From Tubulanus polymorphus (Eukaryota > Nemertea > Palaeonemertea > Tubulaniformes > Tubulanidae): 64,000 nucleotides of DNA. This document shows, piece after piece, positions 39,538-50,715 of the stretch. Within the stretch, counting starts at the first letter, position 1. Each line of letters starts with the position of its first letter. A program made the translations under genes and the position numbers. The stretch spans positions 4,124,072 through 4,188,071 of the forward strand of contig NC_134034.1 of assembly GCF_964204645.1 (NCBI RefSeq), read 5' to 3'. The notes under the pieces are model-generated. The model had not been told where the DNA came from and ran no database searches. It was given only the letters and a program-made list of their open reading frames with translations.

Positions 39538-40683
39538 TAAACTTAACATTTCGAAAAAAAGATCTTATGCTTCATTTTCGAGAAAAAATGCAAGTTACTT
39601 TATCAATGAAGCAAATCGTGCGGGTTAATCCTCAGAATAGTAAGGTGAATCTGAGGTGAATTTTCTAAACGCATTAAGGCGCTTCGTGTTACTACTGTAA
39701 GTTACAACGTGGGCGAATCGATTTCCTCATGTAATGTCGTTTGAACCGATTCCACATTAACCGAGCGTGCCATCATTTGAAGTAAACGAGCTAAAATGTC
39801 ACTACTTTGATCCGAAATTTCCCTGACGCTATTCGAGTCTGTGAGCTATGTCACTTAGTTGTTCGATTGCCTAACGGCGGTGATTCGCCTTCAGTCAATT
39901 CGAGAAAGAATCAGTTTAAATTCATAAAAATTATCTTTAGTCATCAAATGCTGCTCTCCAACTTTCTCCTTGCTGCATGGTCAAAAAGAAATTAATTAAC
40001 GCGTGCGTGCGTGTATAATAAATAATATAATATATATTTAGACATCGTGAATCATTTGAATAGTTAAACCATGGACCGGGAAACGACACTCCACACAGTC
40101 TTTCACACCAGACATTTTCATTTGCAAATATTGGCATAAGACATTCTGTTAATACTATAGAAAGGCTTCTGTCAAGCGAGATGTTTTCGGGACTTTAACC
40201 GAGACATTTTCTATTGAAAATGAACAAGACACCCCAGAATATATCCTCAGAAAGTTTCCAAGAAATTATCATCCACACTCAGCATGTTATCAGTATTTCA
40301 CCCGAGACATTTTTAATTGAAAATAGACTACTAACAGCAGCCAGTAGCATTTTCGCCGTACCGAACGAGACAAACTCGTCTAAACTGGATTTGATTTTGC
40401 TACGCGAGGAAAATATCACGAACAAAAAAAGATGTGCCGTACATATGCATACATTTACTGGCTATACTACTGTATAGAATTACTAAGCGATCTGTACAGC
40501 ACTGAAAGGGGATTATCATAACTATGCGTTCTATGGATTGATATAATACAACAACTATGAATGAAGTTACAGCGTACATACAACCATATATTATACGCCG
40601 AACTATATATTCGCGACATTTGCTATCAATTCGTCGACATGAGGATGCGGTCCAAACTACGGCGACTTAGACGTGTTTGCTTC

Positions 40684-40898
40684 CTCTCGATTTCAATAAT
40701 AACTTCTCCCTGGGGAGAAGTAACATCCGAACAGCTGCTAGGCGCTCAGGAGTCATCTATCAGGCCAGGTACCCATTAACTCCTGGGTGGAGAGAGGCGA
40801 TGAGGATAAGTGTCTTGCCCGAGGACACTACGGCAATGTACGGGGTTCGAACCCACGACCTGGTTCCCAGAGCCGAACGCTCTAACCACTCGGCCACT
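40684..40898 (-). repeat. tRNA-Ser/Leu-like SINE, copy 2
   Basis: On the minus strand it reads GTGGCCGAGTGGTTAGAGCG (A box), then CGGCTCTGGGAACCAGG, then GTGGGTTCGAACCCCGTAC (B box). The tail GTGTCCTCGGGCAAGACACTTATC and what follows are shared with 17728-17882. The head is closer to a real class II tRNA than in the other copy, yet the 3' acceptor half is absent. Confidence 0.7.
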
Positions 40899-42155
40899 AA
40901 CTTCTACTCACTCGGCTCGGTTGCGTTTCCTGAATGCCGGAGGGGTACTGCTAGATGCAAACCACTACAGTACTTGAACTTCCATTCACTCGGCGAAGGG
41001 AATCCCGTACTATTGAGGGGTCAGTGGTTCGAATCTGGGAGTAGATTAATGAGTTTTAATTAGTTTATTTCCATCCTGCCAATCTTCATATTCTCAGCTC
41101 ATTTTATCAGTGAAAAATGACCTGACAACTAAATAAATGATACCTTTTTCTATAAAATCTCTCCTCTGCTTTTAAGGGCTTGGAACCTTCTACCATGTTT
41201 TTGACATAGAAGGCAGCATTAAAAATTTTATAGTTTGTCATTTGCATAACAGGCAGGCTTCTAAGCACAATGGACATACACACTCAATCGAAAAATTACA
41301 ATTTTGGACATATACACTGAATTGAAAAATTACAATTTTTAGGGACTTCTAGTTTAAAATAAGTTCTACTACTAAACTACAAATTCTAAATGTTAGAGTG
41401 AAATTTCTTAAGTCAAACTACCACTGAATCGAACTACAAATTTCAAATTTTATGGTGAATTTTCTAAAGTTGAACTACCATTAAATCAACCAAATATTTC
41501 TGGAATCCCTATTCTAGTATAAAACAAATAAAAGATTCGAATTTAAAAAATAAAACTCAAAATTAAAACTGCCAATTATTAATAAACAATTATGAAATAA
41601 TAAACCATCAAACTAAATAAATTATAAACAATCAGTCCAGTGTGATGAAGAAAGCCTGAAATTCATCAAGGGTTTTTCAAAACTTGTTACAATCTAAGGA
41701 GAATTCTGGATACAATTTTATATTTCTTTCACATGGTCCTTAGATTTTTCAGAAATTTTCACATAAAATGTCACAAAGTTAGATTTGTGCAGCTGTCAAT
41801 CTGTTGTCTGTGCCTAGCCCTTCAGACGATCACCTTTTTGAATGGCTAAGTCTGGACAAACCACGATTTTTCCCAAATGGTGAGGTGATCGAATGTCTGT
41901 CGGACATCAAACTGAGGGGTTGTACAGACAGCAGGTTGATAGCTGCATGAAAATGTCAAAATCGAGTAATTTCTGAAAGATTTTACCAGGCACACATACC
42001 CATATCTACGCTATACGCACAGTTGATCTCCAGTCCTGGAATCCTGTCACAAATCGAGCTTCACTTCTTCTTCAGCTGATTGACGCGGCTAAAATCCATC
42101 TCCAGCCTCCCACTCTTGGTTTTCATGAAGAGGGTTTTGGTGATCCACCTCTGTT

Positions 42156-43799
42156 CTATTCGGACAGAGCTTTAAGCCATTCTGGTAAAAGCAAGCGGTG
42201 GTCGTTATCGATCGCGGTTGTCGTAGTCGGTGTAGTAGTAGTAGTAGTAGTAGTAGTCGTGGTCGGTGTAGTCGTAGTCGCTGTAGTCCGTGTTGTCTGA
42301 GAGGCTAGATAGAGAAAAATAGAATATGAATTTTTTATCTCATTCATGATTGAGGTTTATAGCATAAGAATTTTAAATCATCATAAAGTCCGGTACAATT
42401 TCACTGAAATATTAAACAAAAACAGAATGATAGAAGGAACAAAAGAAAACCGCATCACTGTAATGTTACCATCTAAATGCCTATAAATGAGGAATAAGAG
42501 TGACTCACTGGAAAAATTAGATTACAAAGGAGAAATCACTGAAAAAAATAAGTTATTAAGCAGGAGAGGATAGAAGTGTTGCATTTTGCAAGTGACAGAG
42601 AGGGACAGAGAGAGTGTGCGTGTTATCATATTCATAATGTCCATTATAGCAACTTTATACCAATATCATAAAGATGGATTATGTAATAAAGAGACAGTAC
42701 TGCATACATATAAAGCATGATTACCCAGTTTTTATAAAGAAATAGGTACATTAAAATAGATAGGAAGAAAATACCATTTTACAATAGCTACACATTTATA
42801 AAAGCATATTCTAGGAACCCTACACAACATTAATCTTACCAACTTATCCAGATATAAACTGTAAATTTTGAGAAATAAATGATTAAATGTTACAATATGG
42901 CTACAGTTAATAGGAGTGGATGGCCGAAAGGGAGGACTGCGGTTAACTTGGATGGAATCTTTACAATCCGTCCAAAACACTGCAAAAATTTGTAGGATGT
43001 ATATCTCATGATGTATCAATTGAATCTACAATAAAAATATCATTAGAATTAAGATATATTACCAGATAACTGCGCTTCAAGAGTGATGACACTTGTCAGT
43101 AGATCATCATCATCATCAGACGGCATCGAGACGTTCTCAGTTGTAGTCGATGAGCTGGGTTGACTCCTAGTTGTCGCAGTTGGTTGGCTCCTGGTTGTAG
43201 CAAATGGGCGACTCCTCCTAGTTGTCACAGTTGGTTGGCTCCCGGCTGGTTGAGTCTGACGAGCTTCTGTGAAAATAAAAAATTTTTCATAAATAGTACA
43301 AGCACAAAACAACTCTGATATCAAACGATCCGACTGTATATTGAAAACTTGACTTACTTGAAATCGTAGGTTTCACACGCTCTTGATGGACAGCTCTCCT
43401 CCTCTCAATCGCTTCCTTGGCTTCGGGAAACAGCCTCATGTATTTGAAGAGGGCTTTCTTGTTGTCGGCATGGTTCTTGTGGTCTATCTTGGGATGTGGT
43501 TTTTGCTTCTCACATTCATCCATGACGTAGAGGTTTACTGCAAAGCCAAGAGCATTAGAGAGTATCCACTGAAATTTCTTACCCCTAAACTTACCAAACT
43601 GAAGTGTATACTGGCCTAACAAATGTTTCGGGTTTGACTGATCTCCTCCGGCCTGGGCAACCCGGCGCATCGCATCCGCCAAAACTTTCTCCGCAGGGTC
43701 CTGAGTTGCCCAACCACTAGTGCTTTTATGGTTCTTGGCGGCATCGGTGTCAAACGTGTCGATCGTACGATTTTTTAGGCGACGGAAAATTGGTTCCAT
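42156..43799 (-). CDS. DUF6729-type metazoan protein, N-terminal part, three exons, probably broken
   Basis: Exon 1 is 43799-43358 (donor CAA/GTAAGT). Exon 2 is 43266-43063 (acceptor TTTTCACAG, donor CTG/GTAATA). Exon 3 starts at 42304 (acceptor TATCTAG). Phases 1 and 1 match across both introns. Exon 1 encodes LLGQYTLQFGKFRGKKFQWILSN, which fits the GQYxxxFGKYRGxxFKWLLEN box that I know from large fish and invertebrate proteins with a C-terminal DUF6729 domain. Exon 2 is Ser/Thr/Gln-rich and ends in an acidic stretch. Exon 3 has a Thr run coded by a (GTA)n microsatellite and LLLPEWLKALSE before a stop. One base out of frame, the next codons read EQRWITKTLF, the expected continuation, so a single-base lesion near 42165 is likely. 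The family is transposon-associated or domesticated in my understanding; function unknown. Confidence 0.55.
42229..42262. repeat. (GTA)n microsatellite inside exon 3
   Basis: An uninterrupted GTA run that encodes threonines on the minus strand. It lies in the third exon of the DUF6729-type gene and is a likely source of length variation. Confidence 0.85.
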
Positions 43800-44962
43800 G
43801 CTAGAACAAAAAGAGAAACATCAATTAAACATCGAACAAATTTTAAGGGTCCAGTTTAACATAATTTCAATTTTCATCTTACATATGAAAGTAATTACAT
43901 CAACTAGGTTATTGAGAAATTAGCAAGCTAGGGCTTTATTGTCATTGGAAATCAAAACATTTGAATTGATAACCACATTGGCCTATGTTTTGATAACCAA
44001 GTCTTTGTGAGCACAATGCCTGTCATTATAAAGGGATATAATAAACTCCCACTTATATTGACCTTTCACAGAATACACAAAACAATAATAGAGACAGCCA
44101 GTGGCTGTGGTATCATTGTGACTAGTGTTTCAAGTTAATTGCAAGTTGTAGGGAGAGATTTCTGGTCAATGGCCTATATGCATAAGTACAGGGAGGGTCG
44201 CATTCACAAATTGAGTTGAAAAAAGATTTAGACAATTGATGATTTTTAATTTATATAATTCAAGGGGGGATGATAGGAATTTTAAGGGGAATGCTTAGTC
44301 AGAATTTTAGATTTTACCCCTGGCCTGGATTCTAGATTTTTTGAATTCATAGCGCATCAAGGAATTTACGGACCCATAGGCTAATACGCAGTTACGACGC
44401 TGGAAATACTGAATGATTTGCTAGGAAGGGCTGTTCCATTTTAAGGCTGATAATCGACCTATTCCACGCACGAAAGTAGGCCTAAATAAAACAAGGACTT
44501 AGGGCCAGTAACAGAAATGACAAAATATCACGGAATGGAAAAATGAAACAATCTGTAATGCCTTCTAGTGAAAACTTCTACTCACTCGCTTTTCTAGTGT
44601 TCACGATTCACATTTTGATGATGAACGATAAGCTGACCCAAAATAATTGTAATAAATTGAAGTTGATTGAATTTGCGAGTGAAAAGTAAGAAGTTTTTCG
44701 CCAAAAAATTGGCATCAAGCATTTGCGATAAAAGATTTAATCGGGTATGAAACCTCGGATGTTGGAAGTACTGAATTCATACACTTACGTGATAATCGGG
44801 TAATTTAATCAGATGATCTGGAACGAATTAGTCTGCTTTCTGTGACTGTAACCTGGTAACTGCGCTGTGTGTTTACGATCGGAAAATCAAATATGGCGCT
44901 CTTCATCGGTATATCCCGAAATTACGTCACCGCTAACAAGCACAGCGATTGGTCAATTTCAG

Positions 44963-45032
44963 GAAATTTCAGGAAATGAATTGTGGATATCCGTGGATTT
45001 GATTGGCAGTTTCCACAATTCATTTCCTGAAA
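44963..45032. repeat. short palindrome with 20-bp arms
   Basis: TTCAGGAAATGAATTGTGGA is followed 24 bases later by its exact inverse, TCCACAATTCATTTCCTGAA. It is just upstream (minus-strand sense) of the DUF6729-type gene region and could be the remnant of a MITE. Confidence 0.75.
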
Positions 45033-45500
45033 TGAAACACCGCCTCACGCGCGCCCGCTAGCTAGCGCGCGCCACACCGCTCCTCAAATTTCAACCGTGC
45101 AATCATTTCATCCCTACGAACTTTTGAGCAACCTGGCCGAATCGGTTCACAAATCGAGCTAAAAAACGTGTATTTTAGTAAACCTGATCGGTTAGCTCTT
45201 AGAAACATTAACGCCCCGGTCTTCCAGGGATCGCAATTCCCTTTTTTGGTATATCATTATATTATGCCCGCAGAATGGTTGCATACGCAAGATCTATACA
45301 CCACCACCTACGCTTTCGAAAATGTTAGTTAATTCCCGGAAACTAGAAACAGGATTATGGAAAAATAATGAATTACACATTATGGAACAATTTTTCTGTA
45401 AAACAATACCGCTGAAGTACTCCATTCGTATGTAATGTATTTAGACAGCGAGCTTGCCCTGACGTGTTAAATATTATAGTTTATAAACAGTCGCATTGAT

Positions 45501-45905
45501 AATGAATTCTACATGGGCAATGGAACTGTTTAATATTGACTTTAATTTCAAAGTTAATTCATATACATTTCTTATGAAGAAATTGACCCTTAAACTAATA
45601 CCTGTTATGAAGCTTGTAGTAAGGGTTACACTATTGGCCTTTCATGAAATATATTAATCGGCTTTCAGAAAATACATTTTGGAGGTTCGGTTTTCAGCGG
45701 TTATACTTTAGCAACAAGTAATGTACGGGAGCTGGACTTCGTGGCCAGTGTAGCTAATAATAATATACTAATGTAGAAGTAATGTAAGTAAACAGTTCTA
45801 GGTATGACGTATGTATCCGCGTAGGGAAACCTAATTATGGTGTGGCCATGAGCTCTGGCGATTGCAAAAAGTGAATTCAGACCATTGTGACGTGTGTAAG
45901 AACGT
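45501..45905 (+). repeat. dispersed repeat R2, copy 2
   Basis: It is collinear with 36445-36872. It carries AATGAATTCTACATGGGCAAT, CAGCGGTTATAC, GCTGGACTTCGTGGCCAGTGTAGC and GGTGTGGCCATGAGCTCTGGCG, with small indels. Together the two copies bracket the DUF6729-type gene. Confidence 0.8.
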
Positions 45906-46864
45906 TTATGATATATAAACAGTCGAAGTGACCGAGCACATGCCCATGAGTCATGCCTCTCTCGGTAGGTTTTCTACGAATCGGATGGTAGCGCCACTGT
46001 TATTTGCGCGTGCTAGATCGTTAAGACCATTAAGACCGGCTTAGATGTATATAGATCCCTCCAATAGTATGTATAGTATTGTAAATAGTTGATGTATATA
46101 TATATTTTGTTACGTTTTCATTCTCGAAATTTTAATCACTTCAATGTTGTTTTGTGAATATTTGTATATACATGTATAATAGTTTTCCTCCATATACCAT
46201 GGAAATGTTCGGAGTGTAAATAAAATCGTAATCGTAATCATGTAAATAAAGTCTAAATGGTAATCGTAATCGATTCGTTCGATTTTCGTATTCATCCCAT
46301 CGCATCGTTTTCTGCGCTTTTAAATAGCAAAAACCAGCAAGAATACATTTTATAATGGACAGTTTATAGGGTAGTTTTCAGAGTCGGATCCAGGCTGAGT
46401 GAAAGTGCTCTGCCACTTGGCGGGCGTCCCGGCGAGCGCCGCAAAGAAATTCTGATTTTCATGCAATATTAGTGCATATTACTGCTTTACGAAGTACTGT
46501 GGATCATCGTCATAACTCAATGTCGGGTGGATTTTGTTCACATATGATTTTCAAAACGGCATTAAAGTCAGAGTTTTTATAAAATGCAATAGATTTTGCA
46601 CAAAATATATACACTGAATTTTGTCACAATCTACTAGTAAAACTGTGACTTGTTATTCAAAACACCGGAAAGTTAAAAAGAAAAAAGCCAGATTTGAATT
46701 CTATCAAACTTAAACAGGCATCGGATTTGTATCTATAAAATGCGGTTTCAAATTCATCGTGCTGGTGTCGATTTAGTTGACATGAATGGCTTAGTAGAAA
46801 TCGGATATTTTGGGAAACATATGTGACATTCCGAGTCGTAAAGTTCGGATGTGTTTCTATAGGA

Positions 46865-46995
46865 GTCAGGGGTGGATTCAGCATTTTGAAAAATGGGGCG
46901 GGCACAAATGGAAGCAGTCGGATTGCTGCGAAACGGTTCCAGCGCTAGTGCCAAAAGCGGAGTGATTTAGGGGGTCTGGGGGCCCTCCGCAACAA
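46865..46995 (+). repeat. possible hAT-type element remnant
   Basis: CAGGGGTGGATTCAGCATTTTGAAAAATGGGG is followed by GGGGGTCTGGGGGCCCTCC, wording often seen in decayed hAT elements. The far end was not identified. Confidence 0.35.
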
Positions 46996-47467
46996 AAGTT
47001 TTGGAAAAATAGACGGAATGGGTTGCACTTCGAACGTACCTTTGCAATATAATAGAACAAAAAAAATTAATTTGCTGATGAAGATTCCGTCAATCCTCCT
47101 TAACGCAATTTAAATTCTGGCTACCATCAGCAAACCAGTTTTGTATGTATATAATTCAAAGTGAGGGTTTCCAGGAAACCAATAATGAAGCCTAAGGCTG
47201 AAAAATGAATACCTCGTTTCTCCGCAGCGGCCGGGACATTTTGTAAATTCCGATGAAAAAGTATTTAAAAACATTTTACAAAAAGTAATGTACATGGCAA
47301 ATAGTAGGTCGGGTCAACATTTAAGCTCAGCGGGTGGAGAACAAGATATAATTTTTTTTGTAGCCTGAACACTGCAGCATATGTTTTAAAGCACACTTCG
47401 CTCTCTAACCCGTAATTTATTAATCGGTCCCTCGAAGTCGTATGCGAGCATGCGCAGATCATTCTCC

Positions 47468-47538
47468 CCGGCAGGGATTCGAACCCGATTATATCGCTTC
47501 ACTAGGCAACGGTGCGGAACCCTGCCACACTAGACCGG
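47468..47538 (-). repeat. tRNA-derived SINE head, third copy
   Basis: On the minus strand it reads CGGTCTAGTGTGGCAGGG, TTGCCTAGTGAAGCG (A-box-like) and GGGTTCGAATCCCTGCCGG (B box). It is the same family as the pair at 29.4-29.6 kb. Confidence 0.6.
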
Positions 47539-47975
47539 TTCCATGAGTCCGCTACTGAAGCGAAAACATTACAATTTCGTTTCGTTTTTCATTTCATACT
47601 TAAGCAGGACCCGCGGGAAGAGTGGCTATTTCTTTCGTTTCGTAGTTAAGCATTTCGTTACGTGTTTCGTTTCGTACTTTTTCATTTCGTAAATTCGTTT
47701 CATATATCGTAATTTCTTTTTGTATTTCGTAAATTCGTTTCAGATATCGTAATTTCGTAGTTTTGTGCTTTTAGAAGTACCCGATTTATTCTGAACGTTG
47801 ACTCATATAAATAATATTCACATTCAAATAAAAAGTGGATATAATCGGTTATGAAAAACCTGTCACAGTTTAAAATGCGACGATCATATGAGTTCTATGG
47901 AATATTTACTGTGTCTGCAACTGCTGTAGTCTGCGGTTTAAGTTCAACTCATCGCTAGAATACTCCTGGGACAAA

Positions 47976-48719
47976 ATGGAGGCAACCTTTCAAGAAAAAC
48001 TCGCTAAACGGACCGCGATGTTCGAAGAGGGTCGAGAACTGATCGAAAATAACCAGAAATTAATAACAGAAGACGGAGGGCGACGCGAGTTTGAATTTTG
48101 CGGCGAAAAATTCGTTAATTTTCTCGACGTTTTCTACCTCGATGGTCACCAGACGCAGGCGTTGAATTTACCGGAAGAGACGGAAGAGGGCGCTAGATTT
48201 CTTGAAATCGGATGCGGAACTGGTTGCATCAGTGTCATACATTATTTACGCAATAAGTCGAAGCTTAGTTACGTGTTGGCCACCGACATCAACCAGCAAG
48301 CTATAGAGAATGCTAGGGCGAATTTTGAGCGACACGCCATTCCGGGAGAGGTGCGGTATTCCGACGTTTATGAAAGCATTCGCGAAGGCGAAAAGTTTGA
48401 TATGATCTTCTGGAATGCGCCCTATAGTTTCGTGCCGATCGAGAAGGCTGATCATCTAACGATGTTGGACCGATCTATGGCCGACCCCGGCTATGAGGCC
48501 ATCGGTCGATTCGTAACCGAGGCCCACGAACACCTACGCCCGGGCGGTAAGGTTATCATGGGTTTCTCCGCTGGGTACGGTATGCTCGAAGTTCTCGACG
48601 AGAAAGCGAAGAAAGCAAACTTGAAACTGAAGAGAATATGGCACGAATTGGGAAAAATTGGCGACATCGTCGAAGAATCGGAATTGTGGCAAATTCTACC
48701 GATCGGCGCCGTAGAGTAA
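47976..48719 (+). CDS. class I SAM-dependent methyltransferase (HemK/PrmC-like fold), single exon
   Basis: An uninterrupted 247-codon gene starts in a good context (ACAAAATGG). It shows the Rossmann-fold methyltransferase motifs in order. Motif I is FLEIGCGTGCISV (residues about 74-86), binding the SAM methionine end. The acidic end of strand 2 is VLATDINQQAIENA (about 101-114). The motif IV position reads FWNAPYSFV (about 148-156), a variant of the N-P-P-Y catalytic loop of HemK/PrmC and N6-adenine or glutamine methyltransferases. Strand 5 is HLRPGGKVIMGFS. The N-terminal 70 residues (EFEFCGEKF, YLDGHQTQALNLPEE) resemble no substrate domain I can name. The substrate is therefore unknown: a protein or small molecule is as likely as nucleic acid. 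It lies about 700 bp before the Polinton-type element but has host-like composition and is not part of it. Confidence 0.85.
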   Translation: MEATFQEKLAKRTAMFEEGRELIENNQKLITEDGGRREFEFCGEKFVNFLDVFYLDGHQTQALNLPEETEEGARFLEIGCGTGCISVIHYLRNKSKLSYVLATDINQQAIENARANFERHAIPGEVRYSDVYESIREGEKFDMIFWNAPYSFVPIEKADHLTMLDRSMADPGYEAIGRFVTEAHEHLRPGGKVIMGFSAGYGMLEVLDEKAKKANLKLKRIWHELGKIGDIVEESELWQILPIGAVE

Positions 48720-49344
48720 CTTTTAGAAAAACGTGTGGGAACAATTGTTTCTAGACTTGGACCAATTTTATTTACGTATATTTTCCTTTCTGGCATATCG
48801 GATATTGATAACAAAACAAAACTTAGGTGATCGGGGCCTCTTTGATTTGTGCCTATAGAGAGCAGTACTTTGAGCTTGGATTGATCGAATAGCGCAACGG
48901 AAGCAACTAATCGTGACGGATGACATGATGTATCATTTTGGCAAAGCTCTCAGCTTATTCGATCTCTTCTCAGATGTATGTTGAATGTTTCGTCAAGTGT
49001 TTCGTGACCTTGTGGATGGCACCGGGTGTTGGGCGCTATATACGTAACCGGTGCCCAGGCGAAGCTATGGATTTATATAAACTGAAAAAGCGCTGAATGC
49101 AAACTCGACACGAGAACATTTGGAATGAAGCGATAATCTTTGAGGAAATGTTTTCTCGGGATGTTGGACTGTGGCAGGTACTAATCAGTACTAAATAACA
49201 AAATCATTTCAATATCAAAATCACCCGTCTCGATTGGTTCGAGTAAGTGTCGACGCTACTAAGTCGATATTTTAAATAATATTTTCAAAATTTGATATAT
49301 CTTCAGAGATTGTAATGGATATGAGGAAAAAAATGACAACAGTT
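48720..49344. other. intergenic stretch between methyltransferase and minisatellite
   Basis: AT-rich host sequence with no gene or repeat that I can name. No clear AATAAA signal is seen immediately after the methyltransferase stop. Confidence 0.4.
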
Positions 49345-49431
49345 ACGTATGATGATGAATTTGTTTTTGAGTTTCTTTATTATCTTGGCTTTATAGTGTA
49401 GACGTGTTTGCTTTGTTTTTGAGTTTCTTTA
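49345..49431 (+). repeat. left flank of the 52-bp minisatellite, interrupted by the Polinton-type insertion
   Basis: About one and a half units of GTTTTTGAGTTTCTTTATTATCTTGGCTTTATAGTGTAGACGTGTTTGC break off at GAGTTTCTTTA. The array resumes with TCTTTATTATCTTGG at 62392. The shared TCTTTA (49426-49431 and 62392-62397) is the target-site duplication. Confidence 0.9.
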
Positions 49432-50052
49432 AGTAATAGGGGTAATGGGCTTTCAAGCCAAAGGTCGAACGGTCGAGCTCATTGAAAAACAAAACATTAA
49501 AAGTAATTTAAAACTATAATATATTTTCATAACCGTGTGCATTTCATATTATAACTAAATATTTATTCTAAGATATTAATAATTTAAATTTTAAATGCAT
49601 ATTGTATTAAATCAATTGGTCGCTCCGCTTCGCTGCCGCTCCGCTCCGCGACCAATTGATTTATTTACAATACACAAATTCATATAATCAAATATATTTT
49701 AAAAATAATTATTATTCTATTATTCAACTGAAATGCACACGGTTATGAAAATATATTATAGTTTTAAATTACTTTTAATAATTGTTTTTAATGAACTCGA
49801 CCATTCAACCTTTAACCTGAAAGCCCATTACCCCTATTACTCTTAAAATAATCATATACATGAATAACATTTAAATTGACAGATTATTCAATATAAAAGT
49901 GTAAGCTCTTATAGAATAGATATATAGATATATTTACAACATTATTTCAATATTTATATTTGTATGAGTTAGATTCTTAAACATTAAAAGTGTTAGTAAA
50001 GTGTGATTGAAATAATACATGATATAAATCATTGAACTTCTAAAATCAATTT
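49432..50052 (+). repeat. left terminal inverted repeat, itself palindromic
   Basis: It is about 621 bp and near-identical to the inverse of 61773-62391. The first 410 bases form an imperfect palindrome. The outer half (from 49432) and the inner half (ending ATTACCCCTATTACT at about 49841) are inverted copies meeting at TTGGTCGCTCCGCTTCGC...GCGACCAA (about 49616-49665). The inner part without a partner (49845-50052) leads to the promoter of the HNH gene. Confidence 0.9.
50023..50028 (+). promoter_or_regulatory. TATA box in the left terminal repeat
   Basis: TATAAA lies 47 bases before the ATG at 50075. The mirrored terminal repeat places the same box 47 bases before the minus-strand ATG at 61751, so both outermost genes appear to be driven by promoters inside the repeats. 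Confidence 0.5.
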
Positions 50053-50074
50053 AGTAAAAAAATATGTATAATAA

Positions 50075-50715
50075 ATGGAACCAGAACAACCACAAACTAT
50101 CAATATTACAAATAACACTGGCGTCATAAATATATACTACAAGAAGTGTTCTAAGTGTGAATTAGATAAATTAGCTTTAACAGAATTTAGTAAGCGTAAG
50201 ATTAGCAAAGATGGTTTTCAATATTGCTGTAAAACTTGTTTTAAACTATATACCAAACAATACCGAGAAGATAATATAGAACATTGTAATTATTATATGG
50301 CAGAATATATGAGAGAAAGATATCAAACAGATCTTAATTTTAGATTGAAACAATGCTTAAGATCTAGATTAACACAATTATTCAACAAAGAAACACATTC
50401 AGAAACACTATCTAATTTATTGGGTTGTTCAGATGAATTTTTCATATCATAATATATCAATTCGACGATAAAATGAATATAGATAATTATGGTGAATACT
50501 TTCATATTGATCATGTGTTACAATTTAACATGAATGATGAATACAATAAAAAACTTATTTGGAATTGGAAGAATCTAAGACCTTTAGAAAAGAAGGAAAA
50601 CATAATTAAATCTAACAAACTAGATTTACAGTTATATTTAGATCAACTGGATAAAGCAAAGACATTTGTTGAATTATGGAACTCAACACATAATGACAAA
50701 TACGTTGAAGCTTAA
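50075..50715 (+). pseudogene. virus-type HNH endonuclease with zinc ribbon, one frameshift
   Basis: The N-terminal piece (50075-50452) has two zinc-knuckle pairs, CSKCELDK and CCKTCFK, in the layout common to HNH endonucleases of giant viruses and phages. The C-terminal piece (open to 50715) has the HNH core: YFHIDHVLQF (catalytic His-Asp-His), then WNWKNLRPLEKKEN and KSNK, the expected Asn/His-distal part. The two pieces are in different frames. The break is at a T run near 50437-50445. A chance indel, an assembly error or a programmed slip on T5C cannot be separated from sequence alone. It is the first gene inside the left terminal repeat, with ATG in AATAAATGG. Partial extra copies of its 3' part lie at 51663-51714 and 51806-52021. 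Possible roles are element mobility or DNA processing (inference). Confidence 0.75.

Noticed and set aside
40684-40898. Functional tRNA-Ser/Leu gene
   Set aside because: A and B boxes are present, but the 3' acceptor half is missing and the same tail occurs at a second locus; it is a SINE.
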